Origin: Syntrophorhabdaceae bacterium
GTDB lineage: Bacteria > Desulfobacterota > Syntrophorhabdia > Syntrophorhabdales > Syntrophorhabdaceae
DNA length: 64,000 nucleotides
Assembly: GCA_026415675.1 (NCBI GenBank)
Contig: JAOAGQ010000071.1
Span: 22,225-86,224, forward strand
Direction of reading: 5' to 3'
Shown: one piece after another, positions 1-7,529 of the stretch
How the letters are laid out: each line of letters begins with the position of its first letter
Position numbering within the stretch: the stretch's first letter is position 1
Notes under the pieces: generated by a model
Told to the model about the DNA's origin: nothing
What the model saw: the letters and a program-made list of their open reading frames with translations, nothing else
Databases searched by the model: none
Program-made: the position numbers and the translations under genes

Positions 1-62
1 AATACCATTAACAACACACAAATCATCAAGGGGATTCTATTAACATAAGCTCTTTTTTTCAT
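1..62 (-). CDS. 5' end of a probable exported protein (cut by window edge)
   Basis: An ATG read on the minus strand at 62-60 follows an AGGGAGG ribosome binding site (69-75). It opens a frame running off the left edge. The 20 visible residues start MKKRAYVNR and continue as a hydrophobic stretch (IPLMICVLLMV), the pattern of a Sec signal peptide or an N-terminal membrane segment. The gene is divergent from livK, so the two share the 63-251 intergenic region. The function cannot be told from this fragment. Confidence 0.55.
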   Translation of the reverse strand, partial: MKKRAYVNRIPLMICVLLMV

Positions 63-161
63 CTAATTCCTCCCTATACATCCTTACCTTAATAAATTAA
101 TAAAAGGGGAGGTTTTTGTAAAGGATAAAAGTGGCTATCCGAGGCCACCGTAATATCCATA

Positions 162-190
162 TTGACACTTTTTAGTAAAATATGTAAAGT
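162..190 (+). promoter_or_regulatory. Putative sigma70-type promoter of the liv operon
   Basis: TTGACA at 162-167 and TAAAGT at 185-190 are separated by 17 bases. The predicted start near 197 lies about 55 bases before the livK ATG at 252. A small GTGGC/GCCAC hairpin (131-135/144-148) sits just upstream and has no assigned role. Confidence 0.45.
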
Positions 191-251
191 TAAAATCATC
201 AGGGGTTTGGTATTTTGCGTAACAAAAACTTTAAGAAAGGATGGTGTGATT

Positions 252-1568
252 ATGAGAAAAAATGTCTTTTTTCATCTGTTTTTACTCATTACGTTTTCGA
301 TTCTTATCTTTGGCTGTGCCAAGGATAAAGGTCCATCTGAGATAAAGGTCGGGGTGATCCATGCCCAGACCGGTATGTACGCTGCCTTTGGCCAGGGTGG
401 GGTCTTCGGCATAAAGGCTGCTGTGGACGACATAAACAAGGAGGGTGGGGTAAAGGTTGGTAATAAAAAGATGCCCATCAAGCTCGTTATCGTCGATAAT
501 GAGAGTGACCCAAATAAAGTCGGGTCTTTGGCGGAGAGCCTGATCCTCCAGGATAAGGTGAATTTTATAGTGAGCGGAGATGAGCCCCCTCCTATGCATC
601 CAGGGGTATCTCAGGTAGCGGATAAACATAAGGTTGTCTATGTTACCGCCACAGGCCCTGAGGAGCCCTGGGTTGCCATGAGGCAGGAGACACCTACGAA
701 ATGGCAGTACACATGGGCAACAGGGCTTTTCTCGATTGTGACCCCTGCACCCCCAGGAGATTTTAGGGCAAAACCGGGATACACCATAGTTGACACCTGG
801 ATGGCCATGCTCGATTTATTCGGGGCACAGACGAATAAAAAGGTGGGTATCATCTGTTCCGACGACCCCGATGGTAGGGGATGGTATACGCTCTTCGGCC
901 CGGCACTGAAAAAAGCAGGGTATGATGTGGTAGGTCTTGACAAGAATCTTGGGTTAATACCCCTTGAGACAACGGATTTCTCATCGGTCATAAAACAGTG
1001 GAAGGACGCAAAAGTCGAGATACTCTGGGGTAACTGCCCCGGTCCTTTCTTTGGAGCGGTATGGAAACAGGCCAATACAATGGGTTTTAAACCTAAGATG
1101 GTTTCTATAGGGAGAGGGGCCCTCTATTATCAGGATATAGCGGCCTGGGGAGGAGACCTACCCTGGGGTATATGCACAGAGGTTTGGTGGGATCCTTCGA
1201 TGAAGGACTCACCAGGAATTGGGGGGACAACCCCGGCCTCCCTTGCCGAGAGATGGGTGAAGGAGACAAAACAACCCTTAAACCCTGCGATAGGTCCAGG
1301 TTACAGATCCATGCAGGTCTTGATCGATGCGATACAGAGGGCAGGGACTCTTGATTCGGAGAAGGTGAACGCTGCCCTTGCCCAGACGGATTTGCCAACA
1401 ATAGGGCACAGGGTGAAATTTAACGAAAATCACTTCAGTAGAGGCCCTCTTATGTTTGGACAGTGGATGAAGACAGACAAACCGGAAAAGTGGGAATTAA
1501 AGGTCATCTTCTCTAAGCATGATTTTGTGCCTGCCACAGGCAAACCGCTCTTTCCAAAGCCATACTGA
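252..1568 (+). CDS. livK: ABC transporter substrate-binding lipoprotein, branched-chain amino acid type
   Basis: This is the periplasmic binding component of the importer encoded by the next four genes (Peripla_BP_6 / LivK-like family). I chose ATG 252 (438 aa) although the frame is open back to a TTG at 162. From 252 the protein begins MRKNVFF, has a hydrophobic core and a lipobox ending LIFGC (Cys about residue 22), and a GAAAGGA site lies about ten bases upstream; the promoter also lies inside the longer version. The mature part opens with KVGVIHAQTGMYAAFG, typical of the family's first beta strand. The ligand is not readable from sequence. The linked amidohydrolase and nearby acyl-CoA genes make an organic or aromatic acid as plausible as an amino acid. 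Confidence 0.85.
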   Translation: MRKNVFFHLFLLITFSILIFGCAKDKGPSEIKVGVIHAQTGMYAAFGQGGVFGIKAAVDDINKEGGVKVGNKKMPIKLVIVDNESDPNKVGSLAESLILQDKVNFIVSGDEPPPMHPGVSQVADKHKVVYVTATGPEEPWVAMRQETPTKWQYTWATGLFSIVTPAPPGDFRAKPGYTIVDTWMAMLDLFGAQTNKKVGIICSDDPDGRGWYTLFGPALKKAGYDVVGLDKNLGLIPLETTDFSSVIKQWKDAKVEILWGNCPGPFFGAVWKQANTMGFKPKMVSIGRGALYYQDIAAWGGDLPWGICTEVWWDPSMKDSPGIGGTTPASLAERWVKETKQPLNPAIGPGYRSMQVLIDAIQRAGTLDSEKVNAALAQTDLPTIGHRVKFNENHFSRGPLMFGQWMKTDKPEKWELKVIFSKHDFVPATGKPLFPKPY

Positions 1569-1579
1569 AAAGATTATAA

Positions 1580-1603
1580 GGGGATAGGGCTTAACCTATC
1601 CCC
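1580..1603 (+). terminator. Intergenic hairpin between livK and livG
   Basis: GGGGATAGG (1580-1588) pairs perfectly with CCTATCCCC (1595-1603) across a 6-base loop. No T-run follows, so complete termination is unlikely. A hairpin here fits the usual arrangement in which the binding-protein transcript is stabilised or attenuated relative to the downstream transporter genes. That role is inferred. Confidence 0.5.
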
Positions 1604-1620
1604 TCTCCGAAGATATCAAG

Positions 1621-2340
1621 ATGGACGAAATCATCCTTTCTGTTGAGAACATCTCCAAGCATTTCGGCGGTCTTACAGCCTTGAACAATGTTACCTTTCA
1701 TGTGAAGAAGGGTGAGGTGGTAGGGCTTATGGGTCCAAACGGGGCAGGGAAGACTACCCTCCTCAATGTGATTGCCGGGGAATATGCCCCAAGCAGTGGA
1801 AAGGTAACGTTTAAAGGTATTGATATAACAGGTCTACCATCCCATAAGATATGCCATCTCGGTATAGCGAGGACGTATCAGATCCCCCAGCCCTTTGTAA
1901 CATTAACAGCTATGGAAAACCTTCTTGTTTCAAGTGTATTCGGGAGGCAGAAGAAAAGGGAAGGCTCTATAAAGGAGGAAGAGGAGATACTTGAACTGGT
2001 CGATCTCAAGGAAAAGAAGGATGTCGTAACAGGAAATCTCCCCATCCTATCCCTAAAGAGGCTGGAGATCGCAAGGGCCCTTGCGAGAAGGCCTGAGTTA
2101 CTCCTTTTAGATGAGGTAGCCGCAGGAACAACAGAGGTGGAGATACCGAGGATCCTCCGTATAATACAGGAGATCAGAAGAATGGGCATTACGGTGATCA
2201 TAATAGAGCATGTGATAAAGGTGCTATTCAGTGTGGTGGACAGGATAGTTGTGCTCGATAAAGGAACGAAGATCGCAGAGGGTAACCCCGATGCGGTAAT
2301 GTGTGACAACAGGGTTATAGAGGCGTATTTTGGTGCATAA
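1621..2340 (+). CDS. livG: ABC transporter ATP-binding protein, LivG type
   Basis: Cytoplasmic ATPase subunit, 239 aa, normal length for LivG. The Walker A motif GPNGAGKTT and the Walker B segment ELLLLDEVAAG are clear, and the H-loop is IIEHVI. The LSGGQ-type signature is degenerate: where LivG proteins usually have a GQ-containing motif before RLEIARAL, this one reads LPILSLK. This may be a tolerated variant or may leave LivF to carry the competent signature. It lies 52 bases after livK and its 3' end abuts or overlaps livF, depending on the livF start. Confidence 0.85.
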   Translation: MDEIILSVENISKHFGGLTALNNVTFHVKKGEVVGLMGPNGAGKTTLLNVIAGEYAPSSGKVTFKGIDITGLPSHKICHLGIARTYQIPQPFVTLTAMENLLVSSVFGRQKKREGSIKEEEEILELVDLKEKKDVVTGNLPILSLKRLEIARALARRPELLLLDEVAAGTTEVEIPRILRIIQEIRRMGITVIIIEHVIKVLFSVVDRIVVLDKGTKIAEGNPDAVMCDNRVIEAYFGA

Positions 2341-2356
2341 GATAGACAACGAAGTC

Positions 2357-3076
2357 ATGTTGAAGATAGAACATATAGATGTCTTTCACGGGACATTCCA
2401 GGCCCTGTGGGATGTCTCCATAGAGGTTAGAAAGGGAGAGATGCTTGCCTTAATCGGGGCTAACACATCGGGAAAGACAACCCTCCTCGATACCATATCC
2501 GGTTTGCTCCATCCGGCAAGGGGGAGGATAGAGTTTCAGGGTGTCGACATAAGCAGGATGGATCCTTACGAGATCGTGTCTCTTGGGATTACCCAGGTCC
2601 CTGAAGGGAGATGTATTTTCCCTGAGATGACCGTTATCGATAACCTGGTTATAGGCTCTTACTGCGGTGCTGCAAGGAAGAGAAAGGATGAGAACTTAAA
2701 GAAAGTCTTTGAACACTTCCCGAAATTAAAGGAAAGACAGAAACAGGTGGCAAAGACCTTAAGTGGAGGAGAGCAGCAGATGCTTGCCATAGGTAGGGGA
2801 TTGATGTCAGACCCAAAACTCATGCTCATCGATGAGATGTCCTTAGGTCTTGCCCCTATTGTGATAGACGAGATATTCAAAGCACTCAAATCGATAAAAG
2901 AGAAGGGGATTACCATACTTTTTGTAGAGCAAAACGTAAAAAGAACTCTACAGGAGGCGGAGAGGGCATATATCCTCGAGAACGGTAGGGTTGCTTTGAG
3001 CGGGACCACCGAAGAGTTGAGGGAGGAGGACAAGGTGAAGAAGGCCTATTTTGGTGTTGAGGTGTGTGAAACATGA
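2357..3076 (+). CDS. livF: ABC transporter ATP-binding protein, LivF type
   Basis: Second ATPase subunit, 239 aa. It has Walker A GANTSGKTT, a canonical LSGGEQQ signature, Walker B LMLIDEMSLGLAP and the switch histidine region replaced by FVEQN, as is usual in LivF. ATG 2357 gives the family-typical start MLKIEHIDVFHG. The frame extends back to GTG 2333 and TTG 2330 overlapping livG, but neither has a ribosome binding site. Its stop overlaps the livH start (ATGA at 3073-3076), so translation is probably coupled. Confidence 0.85.
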   Translation: MLKIEHIDVFHGTFQALWDVSIEVRKGEMLALIGANTSGKTTLLDTISGLLHPARGRIEFQGVDISRMDPYEIVSLGITQVPEGRCIFPEMTVIDNLVIGSYCGAARKRKDENLKKVFEHFPKLKERQKQVAKTLSGGEQQMLAIGRGLMSDPKLMLIDEMSLGLAPIVIDEIFKALKSIKEKGITILFVEQNVKRTLQEAERAYILENGRVALSGTTEELREEDKVKKAYFGVEVCET

Positions 3077-3939
3077 TATACGGTGGGGATATCATAACCC
3101 CTATATTGATGGGTATCATGCTGGGGGGGTTGTATGCACTGATTGCCCTTGGACTTTCTCTCGTCTTTGGTGTAATGAGGCTTATCAATCTCGCCCATGG
3201 TGATTTTGTGGTCATGGGGAGCTATATCGGGTATGCCCTGATGAGGAATTTCGGTATAGACCCTATCCTCGGTCTTATCATCTCAATACCTGTTATGTTT
3301 GTTCTTGGTTTTTTCATCCAGAAATACCTTATGGGAAGGGCCTTTGCCATCGCCTCCGAGATACCATTGATTATAGCCTTCGGTATTTCCCTTATTATTC
3401 AGAATGCCCACCAGATCATCTGGACACCCCTTTCGAGGGCCCTTAACACCCCTTACTCCCACATGAGCTTTCATATAGGGGAGAGACAGTTTCCCGTTTC
3501 GTATCTTCTGGATTTTGTTGCCGGTATATTGATAATGCTTTTTCTCAGATGGTTTTTAAAACGTACCTATCTCGGTATGGCGATAACCGCCGCCTCCCAG
3601 GATAAGAGGGTTGCCCAGTTGATGGGAATAAACACAGGCAGGGTCTATGGTTATGCCTTTGCTATTGCAATGGTGTCAGCAGCCATAGCAGGGGTTTTCC
3701 TCGGGATGACCTTTCCTTTTACCCCCACATCGGGTATATCCTTTCTTACAATAGCCTTTGGTACCGTTGTTATTGGCGGTTTAGGGAGTATGCTCGGAAC
3801 TTTTATAGGGGGTATAATCCTTGGAGTGGTGCAGACCATAGGGGGATACCTCTTCGGTCCTGCATCACAGATGCTCCTTGTTTATATAATCGTACTGGTG
3901 ATCCTTGCTATAAGGCCCCAGGGACTTTTTGGAAAGTAG
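3073..3939 (+). CDS. livH: ABC transporter permease, LivH type
   Basis: Inner-membrane permease of 288 aa with about eight hydrophobic segments. The N-terminal region GGLYALIALGLSLVFGVMRL followed by NLAHGDF is a hallmark of LivH. The gene starts inside the last codons of livF, and livM starts three bases after its stop. It forms the heterodimeric channel with LivM. Confidence 0.88.
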   Translation: MIYGGDIITPILMGIMLGGLYALIALGLSLVFGVMRLINLAHGDFVVMGSYIGYALMRNFGIDPILGLIISIPVMFVLGFFIQKYLMGRAFAIASEIPLIIAFGISLIIQNAHQIIWTPLSRALNTPYSHMSFHIGERQFPVSYLLDFVAGILIMLFLRWFLKRTYLGMAITAASQDKRVAQLMGINTGRVYGYAFAIAMVSAAIAGVFLGMTFPFTPTSGISFLTIAFGTVVIGGLGSMLGTFIGGIILGVVQTIGGYLFGPASQMLLVYIIVLVILAIRPQGLFGK

Positions 3940-3942
3940 AGA

Positions 3943-4917
3943 GTGAGACCTGTGGATAGTAAAGAAGGACGTGTATCTTTAGGTATGGTGATTGCTTTGT
4001 GTGTGACCGTGGCACTGGCAATAATGCCTCTCGTCGGTGTTCCTAAAAGCTGGATCCTCTATATTTTTCTTTTTTTTATCTATCTTGCAATGGCAAATAT
4101 GTGGAATCTCCTCGCAGGATATTCGGGCCTTGTCTCTTTATGTCAGCCTGCCTTTTTGGGTCTTGCAGGGTACGCTATGACGATCGGAACCTGGTTAGAT
4201 ATACCCTGGTGGGCGGGCATGATAGGTGGTTCTTTAATCGCAGGGCTTTTCGCCCTCTTGATTTCATCTGCGGTGTTCAGGTTAAGCGGGGTCTACTTTG
4301 CCATTGGAACCCTCGTAGTTCCTGAGGCGTTGAGGATGATATTCTTTCTATGGAGACCGGTAGGGGGAGCCATGCACGGTGCCGGGGCAGGGTATATGAT
4401 AAAAGGGATAGGCGATTTATCCCCACATGTGGTCTACTGGCTTTCAATCTTTGTCGGTGTGGGCTCTCTTTTTCTTGTAAAGGGTATATTGAGATCAAAA
4501 TTGGGTTTAGGGCTATCAGCGATTAGGGACAACGAGAGGGCAGCCTCCAGTTCCGGTATCGATGTTTTCAGGTTAAAACTGTACGTTTTCATAATCTCCG
4601 CCATAATAACGGGGTTTGCAGGAACCATATACTACCTTTATCAGGGTTACATAGAACCTACCGCAACCTTTAATGTTCGATGGACGATGACACTGCTACT
4701 CGCAACGGTCATAGGTGGGATAAGGACGGTTGAAGGTCCTGTTGTCGGTACTGTAGTGGTCGTGTTTCTATATTTTCTCCTCGCCCGATATGCAGGATAT
4801 AGCCTTTTAATACAGGGGATCATCCTTGTGGGGATTATGCTTATATCGCCTCAGGGTATCGTCGGGATACTAAGGAGAAGTAAATTTTACGATTCAATAG
4901 TAAAAAGGATGAAATAA
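3943..4917 (+). CDS. livM: ABC transporter permease, LivM type
   Basis: Partner permease, 324 aa, starting at GTG 3943 with GGAAAG six bases upstream. It contains the family segments NLLAGYSGLVSLCQPAFLGL and SAIRDNERAA (the cytoplasmic EAA-like loop) and ends SPQGIVGIL, as LivM proteins do. With livKGFH it makes a complete importer operon. The amidohydrolase follows after 21 bases with its own strong ribosome binding site, so it is probably cotranscribed. Confidence 0.88.
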   Translation: MRPVDSKEGRVSLGMVIALCVTVALAIMPLVGVPKSWILYIFLFFIYLAMANMWNLLAGYSGLVSLCQPAFLGLAGYAMTIGTWLDIPWWAGMIGGSLIAGLFALLISSAVFRLSGVYFAIGTLVVPEALRMIFFLWRPVGGAMHGAGAGYMIKGIGDLSPHVVYWLSIFVGVGSLFLVKGILRSKLGLGLSAIRDNERAASSSGIDVFRLKLYVFIISAIITGFAGTIYYLYQGYIEPTATFNVRWTMTLLLATVIGGIRTVEGPVVGTVVVVFLYFLLARYAGYSLLIQGIILVGIMLISPQGIVGILRRSKFYDSIVKRMK

Positions 4918-4938
4918 GAAGCAGAAGGAGGATAGGGT

Positions 4939-5958
4939 ATGGAAGGCATGAGGGAGGGGACCGATCACTTTGAGATAATAGATATTTACTGCCATATACT
5001 CCCCCCAAAGTATAAGGATGCGATTTTTGAAATCATCGCAAAAGACAGCTATTACTATGAGGCCGATAAGGCGAGACCTGCACTATTTGATATCAATTTA
5101 AGGATAGAGATGCTCGACAGAATAAAAGGGATGAAACAGGTGCTTACCCCAGGGGCTCCCCCTCTCGAATATGTAGCCTCTGTAGATAAGGCAAAGGACC
5201 TTGCCCGATTGGCAAACGATGAGATGGCAGAAATAGTAGGCAGATACCCCGATTATTTTGCCGGTGCCGTTGCCTGTCTTCCTTTGAACGATATAGATGC
5301 GACCCTTGAAGAAATAGATAGGGCTATAGGAGAGCTTAAATTTAAGGGGATACAGCTCTTCACATCGATAAACGGAAAACCCCTTGACTCCCCTGAATTT
5401 TATCCCATATACGAAAAGATGGCGTCATATGATCTCCCCATATGGATACATCCCGCAAGGGATAGAAATGTTCCCGACTATCCCACAGAAGAATCCTCAA
5501 AATACGCCCTTTTCCTTGTTTTTTCATGGCCCTACGAGACAACCATCGCTATGGCCCGACTCGTCTTCAGCGGTATTTTGGAGAAATACGGGGATTTAAA
5601 ATTTATCACACACCATTGTGGTGGTATGCTCCCCAGCTTTTATAAAAGGGTAAAACTTGTGCCCCCAGGGATAAAGACAGGGGAAGTGATGCCTTTGAAG
5701 AGAGAACCCATTGAATACTTCAGAAAATTTTACGCTGATACAGTAATGGGCGGTAATGTGGCCGGACTGAACGCCGGTCTTTCCTTCTTCGGTTCTGATA
5801 ACCTTGTCTTTGCCAGTGATTATCCGTATCCAGGGGGCCCAACCGGGGGTGAGAAGGCAGTGATGGAAAACATAGAGTCGATAAAGGCAATGGATATAAG
5901 TGACGAAGATAAGGCGAAGATCTTTTCAGGGAATGCAAAAAGGATACTTAAGATATAG
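4939..5958 (+). CDS. Amidohydrolase_2 (ACMSD-like) metal-dependent hydrolase or decarboxylase
   Basis: TIM-barrel amidohydrolase of the ACMSD / resorcylate decarboxylase branch, 339 aa. The start at ATG 4939 follows AGAAGGAGG. Later metal and active-site positions are present: a histidine in LPIWIHPARD, another in FITHHCGGMLP, and the aspartate in FASDYPYPGG. The usual N-terminal HxH pair is altered to Tyr17-Cys18-His19 (DIYCHILP), so the first metal ligand is missing or replaced. It is the last gene of the liv operon, suggesting it acts on the imported compound. Whether it hydrolyses or decarboxylates cannot be decided. It converges with the MFS gene with one base between the stops. Confidence 0.75.
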   Translation: MEGMREGTDHFEIIDIYCHILPPKYKDAIFEIIAKDSYYYEADKARPALFDINLRIEMLDRIKGMKQVLTPGAPPLEYVASVDKAKDLARLANDEMAEIVGRYPDYFAGAVACLPLNDIDATLEEIDRAIGELKFKGIQLFTSINGKPLDSPEFYPIYEKMASYDLPIWIHPARDRNVPDYPTEESSKYALFLVFSWPYETTIAMARLVFSGILEKYGDLKFITHHCGGMLPSFYKRVKLVPPGIKTGEVMPLKREPIEYFRKFYADTVMGGNVAGLNAGLSFFGSDNLVFASDYPYPGGPTGGEKAVMENIESIKAMDISDEDKAKIFSGNAKRILKI

Positions 5959-5959
5959 A

Positions 5960-7411
5960 TCAATCCTTCTTCCACGGTAGAGAGCATAGAAAAGCAAAGA
6001 AACAGAGGAGACTCCCCAGTAGATAGGCGTTACTGAAACCTTTGATGAGGATATGCTCCGGTATCCCTGCCTTAGAGAGACTTAAATCCACCGAAGGGAC
6101 ATAGGGCAGGCTGGATGAGAATGCTATCTCGAAGAAGGCAACACCAAAGGCCATGCTTAAAAAGGCGGTGGTATTCATAAGACCTGCTGCCTCCCCTTGT
6201 TTGCCCTGTTCCGCTGTATGCATGATCTGTTTGTTGTTAGGGGCGAAGAAGAATATATAAGATAGACTCAACCATACGACAAATATGTATGGCGGGATAA
6301 TACCCTTCAAACCAAGGGTAAAGGAGAAGAACAGGGCACTCAGAGAAGCGGAAGCCATACCTATGAGGCAGAGTTTTCTCGGTGCGATTCTGTCAGAGAG
6401 TTTTCCGATATAGGGAGAAAAAATCACATGGATAGAGGCGTATACGAGAAGGACGATGCTGACCCTGGGGGGACTCATCTTTTTTACCACCTCAAGATAA
6501 AAGGGGAGGAGAAAAGTATTCCCTGCGATGATCATAAAGGCCATAAATGTTCTGAGTATCGCAAGGGTAAACCTAATATTTTTAAATAGGTTGAAGTCGA
6601 GAAGGGGCTTTACGTATTTAAACTCATGGAGGACGAAAAGGGATAGCATTATAGATGAAAGGGCAAAGGCCCCAACGATAGAAGGGGATAACCATCCTGC
6701 CGTTCTACCTGTATTTATACCGTATATCAGGGTTGCAAGTCCTATAAAACTCAAAAAAGCCCCCAACGGGTCAAACCCTTTTCCTTTCCCATCCATATCT
6801 GTTGGAACCGTAAAAGGCGAATCGTTTGGAACAATGATAGATGCCAGTATAATTGCCATCACCCCTACAGGAACATTTATAAAAAATATCCAGGGCCAGG
6901 AAAAATACCCTGATATAAAACCCCCTAAAGGCGCCCCGAGGGTAATACCGAGGGCGACGCTACTTGACATGATCCCGTAGGAACGCCCTGTCATGTTGTA
7001 TGGGATATGTTTTGCGATGATCGCAAAGGAAGAGGAGGAGAGCATTGCCCCTCCCAACCCCTGGATCAGACGAAAAAAGACGAGGATACCCATGCTTGTT
7101 GATAAACCACAGAATAATGAGCAGGCGGTAAATATTGAATAACCCAGGATCAGTATCCTTTTCTGTCCCATCCTGTCCCCGAGTCTACCGAAAAAGAGAA
7201 GGGAACTGGTGAGGGTAATCAGATAAGCAAGGACTATTCGGGAAGCAACTGCGGTGCTTACGTTAAAATAATTTGATATGGAAGGGAGGGATACGTTCAC
7301 TATGTAATTGTTGAGCCCTGCCATAAAGGAGCTAATAGCAACGCTAATAACGAGGAGATAATATCTCTTTTTTGCCCCATCCATAGCCAACATATTATAC
7401 AAAAATTTCAT
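5960..7411 (-). CDS. MFS drug/organic anion exporter, DHA2 (14-TM) type
   Basis: Integral membrane transporter of 483 aa. MFS motif A is GRLGDRMGQKR, and the motif-C region (ALGITLGAPLGGFISG, then WPWIFFINVPVG) is characteristic of the EmrB/QacA DHA2 group. About 14 hydrophobic segments are visible. The start at 7411 has no good ribosome binding site. It is transcribed away from the acyl-CoA ligase and shares with it the 7412-7529 region carrying a perfect palindrome, so the two may be co-regulated. An export substrate cannot be assigned. Confidence 0.8.
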   Translation of the reverse strand: MKFLYNMLAMDGAKKRYYLLVISVAISSFMAGLNNYIVNVSLPSISNYFNVSTAVASRIVLAYLITLTSSLLFFGRLGDRMGQKRILILGYSIFTACSLFCGLSTSMGILVFFRLIQGLGGAMLSSSSFAIIAKHIPYNMTGRSYGIMSSSVALGITLGAPLGGFISGYFSWPWIFFINVPVGVMAIILASIIVPNDSPFTVPTDMDGKGKGFDPLGAFLSFIGLATLIYGINTGRTAGWLSPSIVGAFALSSIMLSLFVLHEFKYVKPLLDFNLFKNIRFTLAILRTFMAFMIIAGNTFLLPFYLEVVKKMSPPRVSIVLLVYASIHVIFSPYIGKLSDRIAPRKLCLIGMASASLSALFFSFTLGLKGIIPPYIFVVWLSLSYIFFFAPNNKQIMHTAEQGKQGEAAGLMNTTAFLSMAFGVAFFEIAFSSSLPYVPSVDLSLSKAGIPEHILIKGFSNAYLLGSLLCFFAFLCSLPWKKD

Positions 7412-7435
7412 CTGTCATTAAGAAAAATATTGGTA

Positions 7436-7491
7436 TTGACAAAAGAGGGACAACTCAGTTATATACTTTATATAGAACTATGTTCTATATA
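7436..7491 (+). promoter_or_regulatory. Promoter and perfect palindromic operator before the acyl-CoA ligase
   Basis: TTGACA (7436-7441) and TATATA (7460-7465) with an 18-base spacer form a promoter. Immediately downstream, TATATAGAAC (7469-7478) and its exact inverse GTTCTATATA (7482-7491) flank a TAT centre, a perfect 10+3+10 inverted repeat overlapping the predicted start. The position suits a dimeric repressor (TetR or MarR/GntR-like). The regulator is not identifiable in this window. Confidence 0.65.
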
Positions 7492-7529
7492 CAGAATATT
7501 ATATTTTGAAACGGTGAAAGGAGGAAAAT

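Noticed and set aside
162..251. Longer livK start at TTG 162
   Set aside because: It would place the promoter inside the gene and hide the lipoprotein signal that begins at ATG 252.
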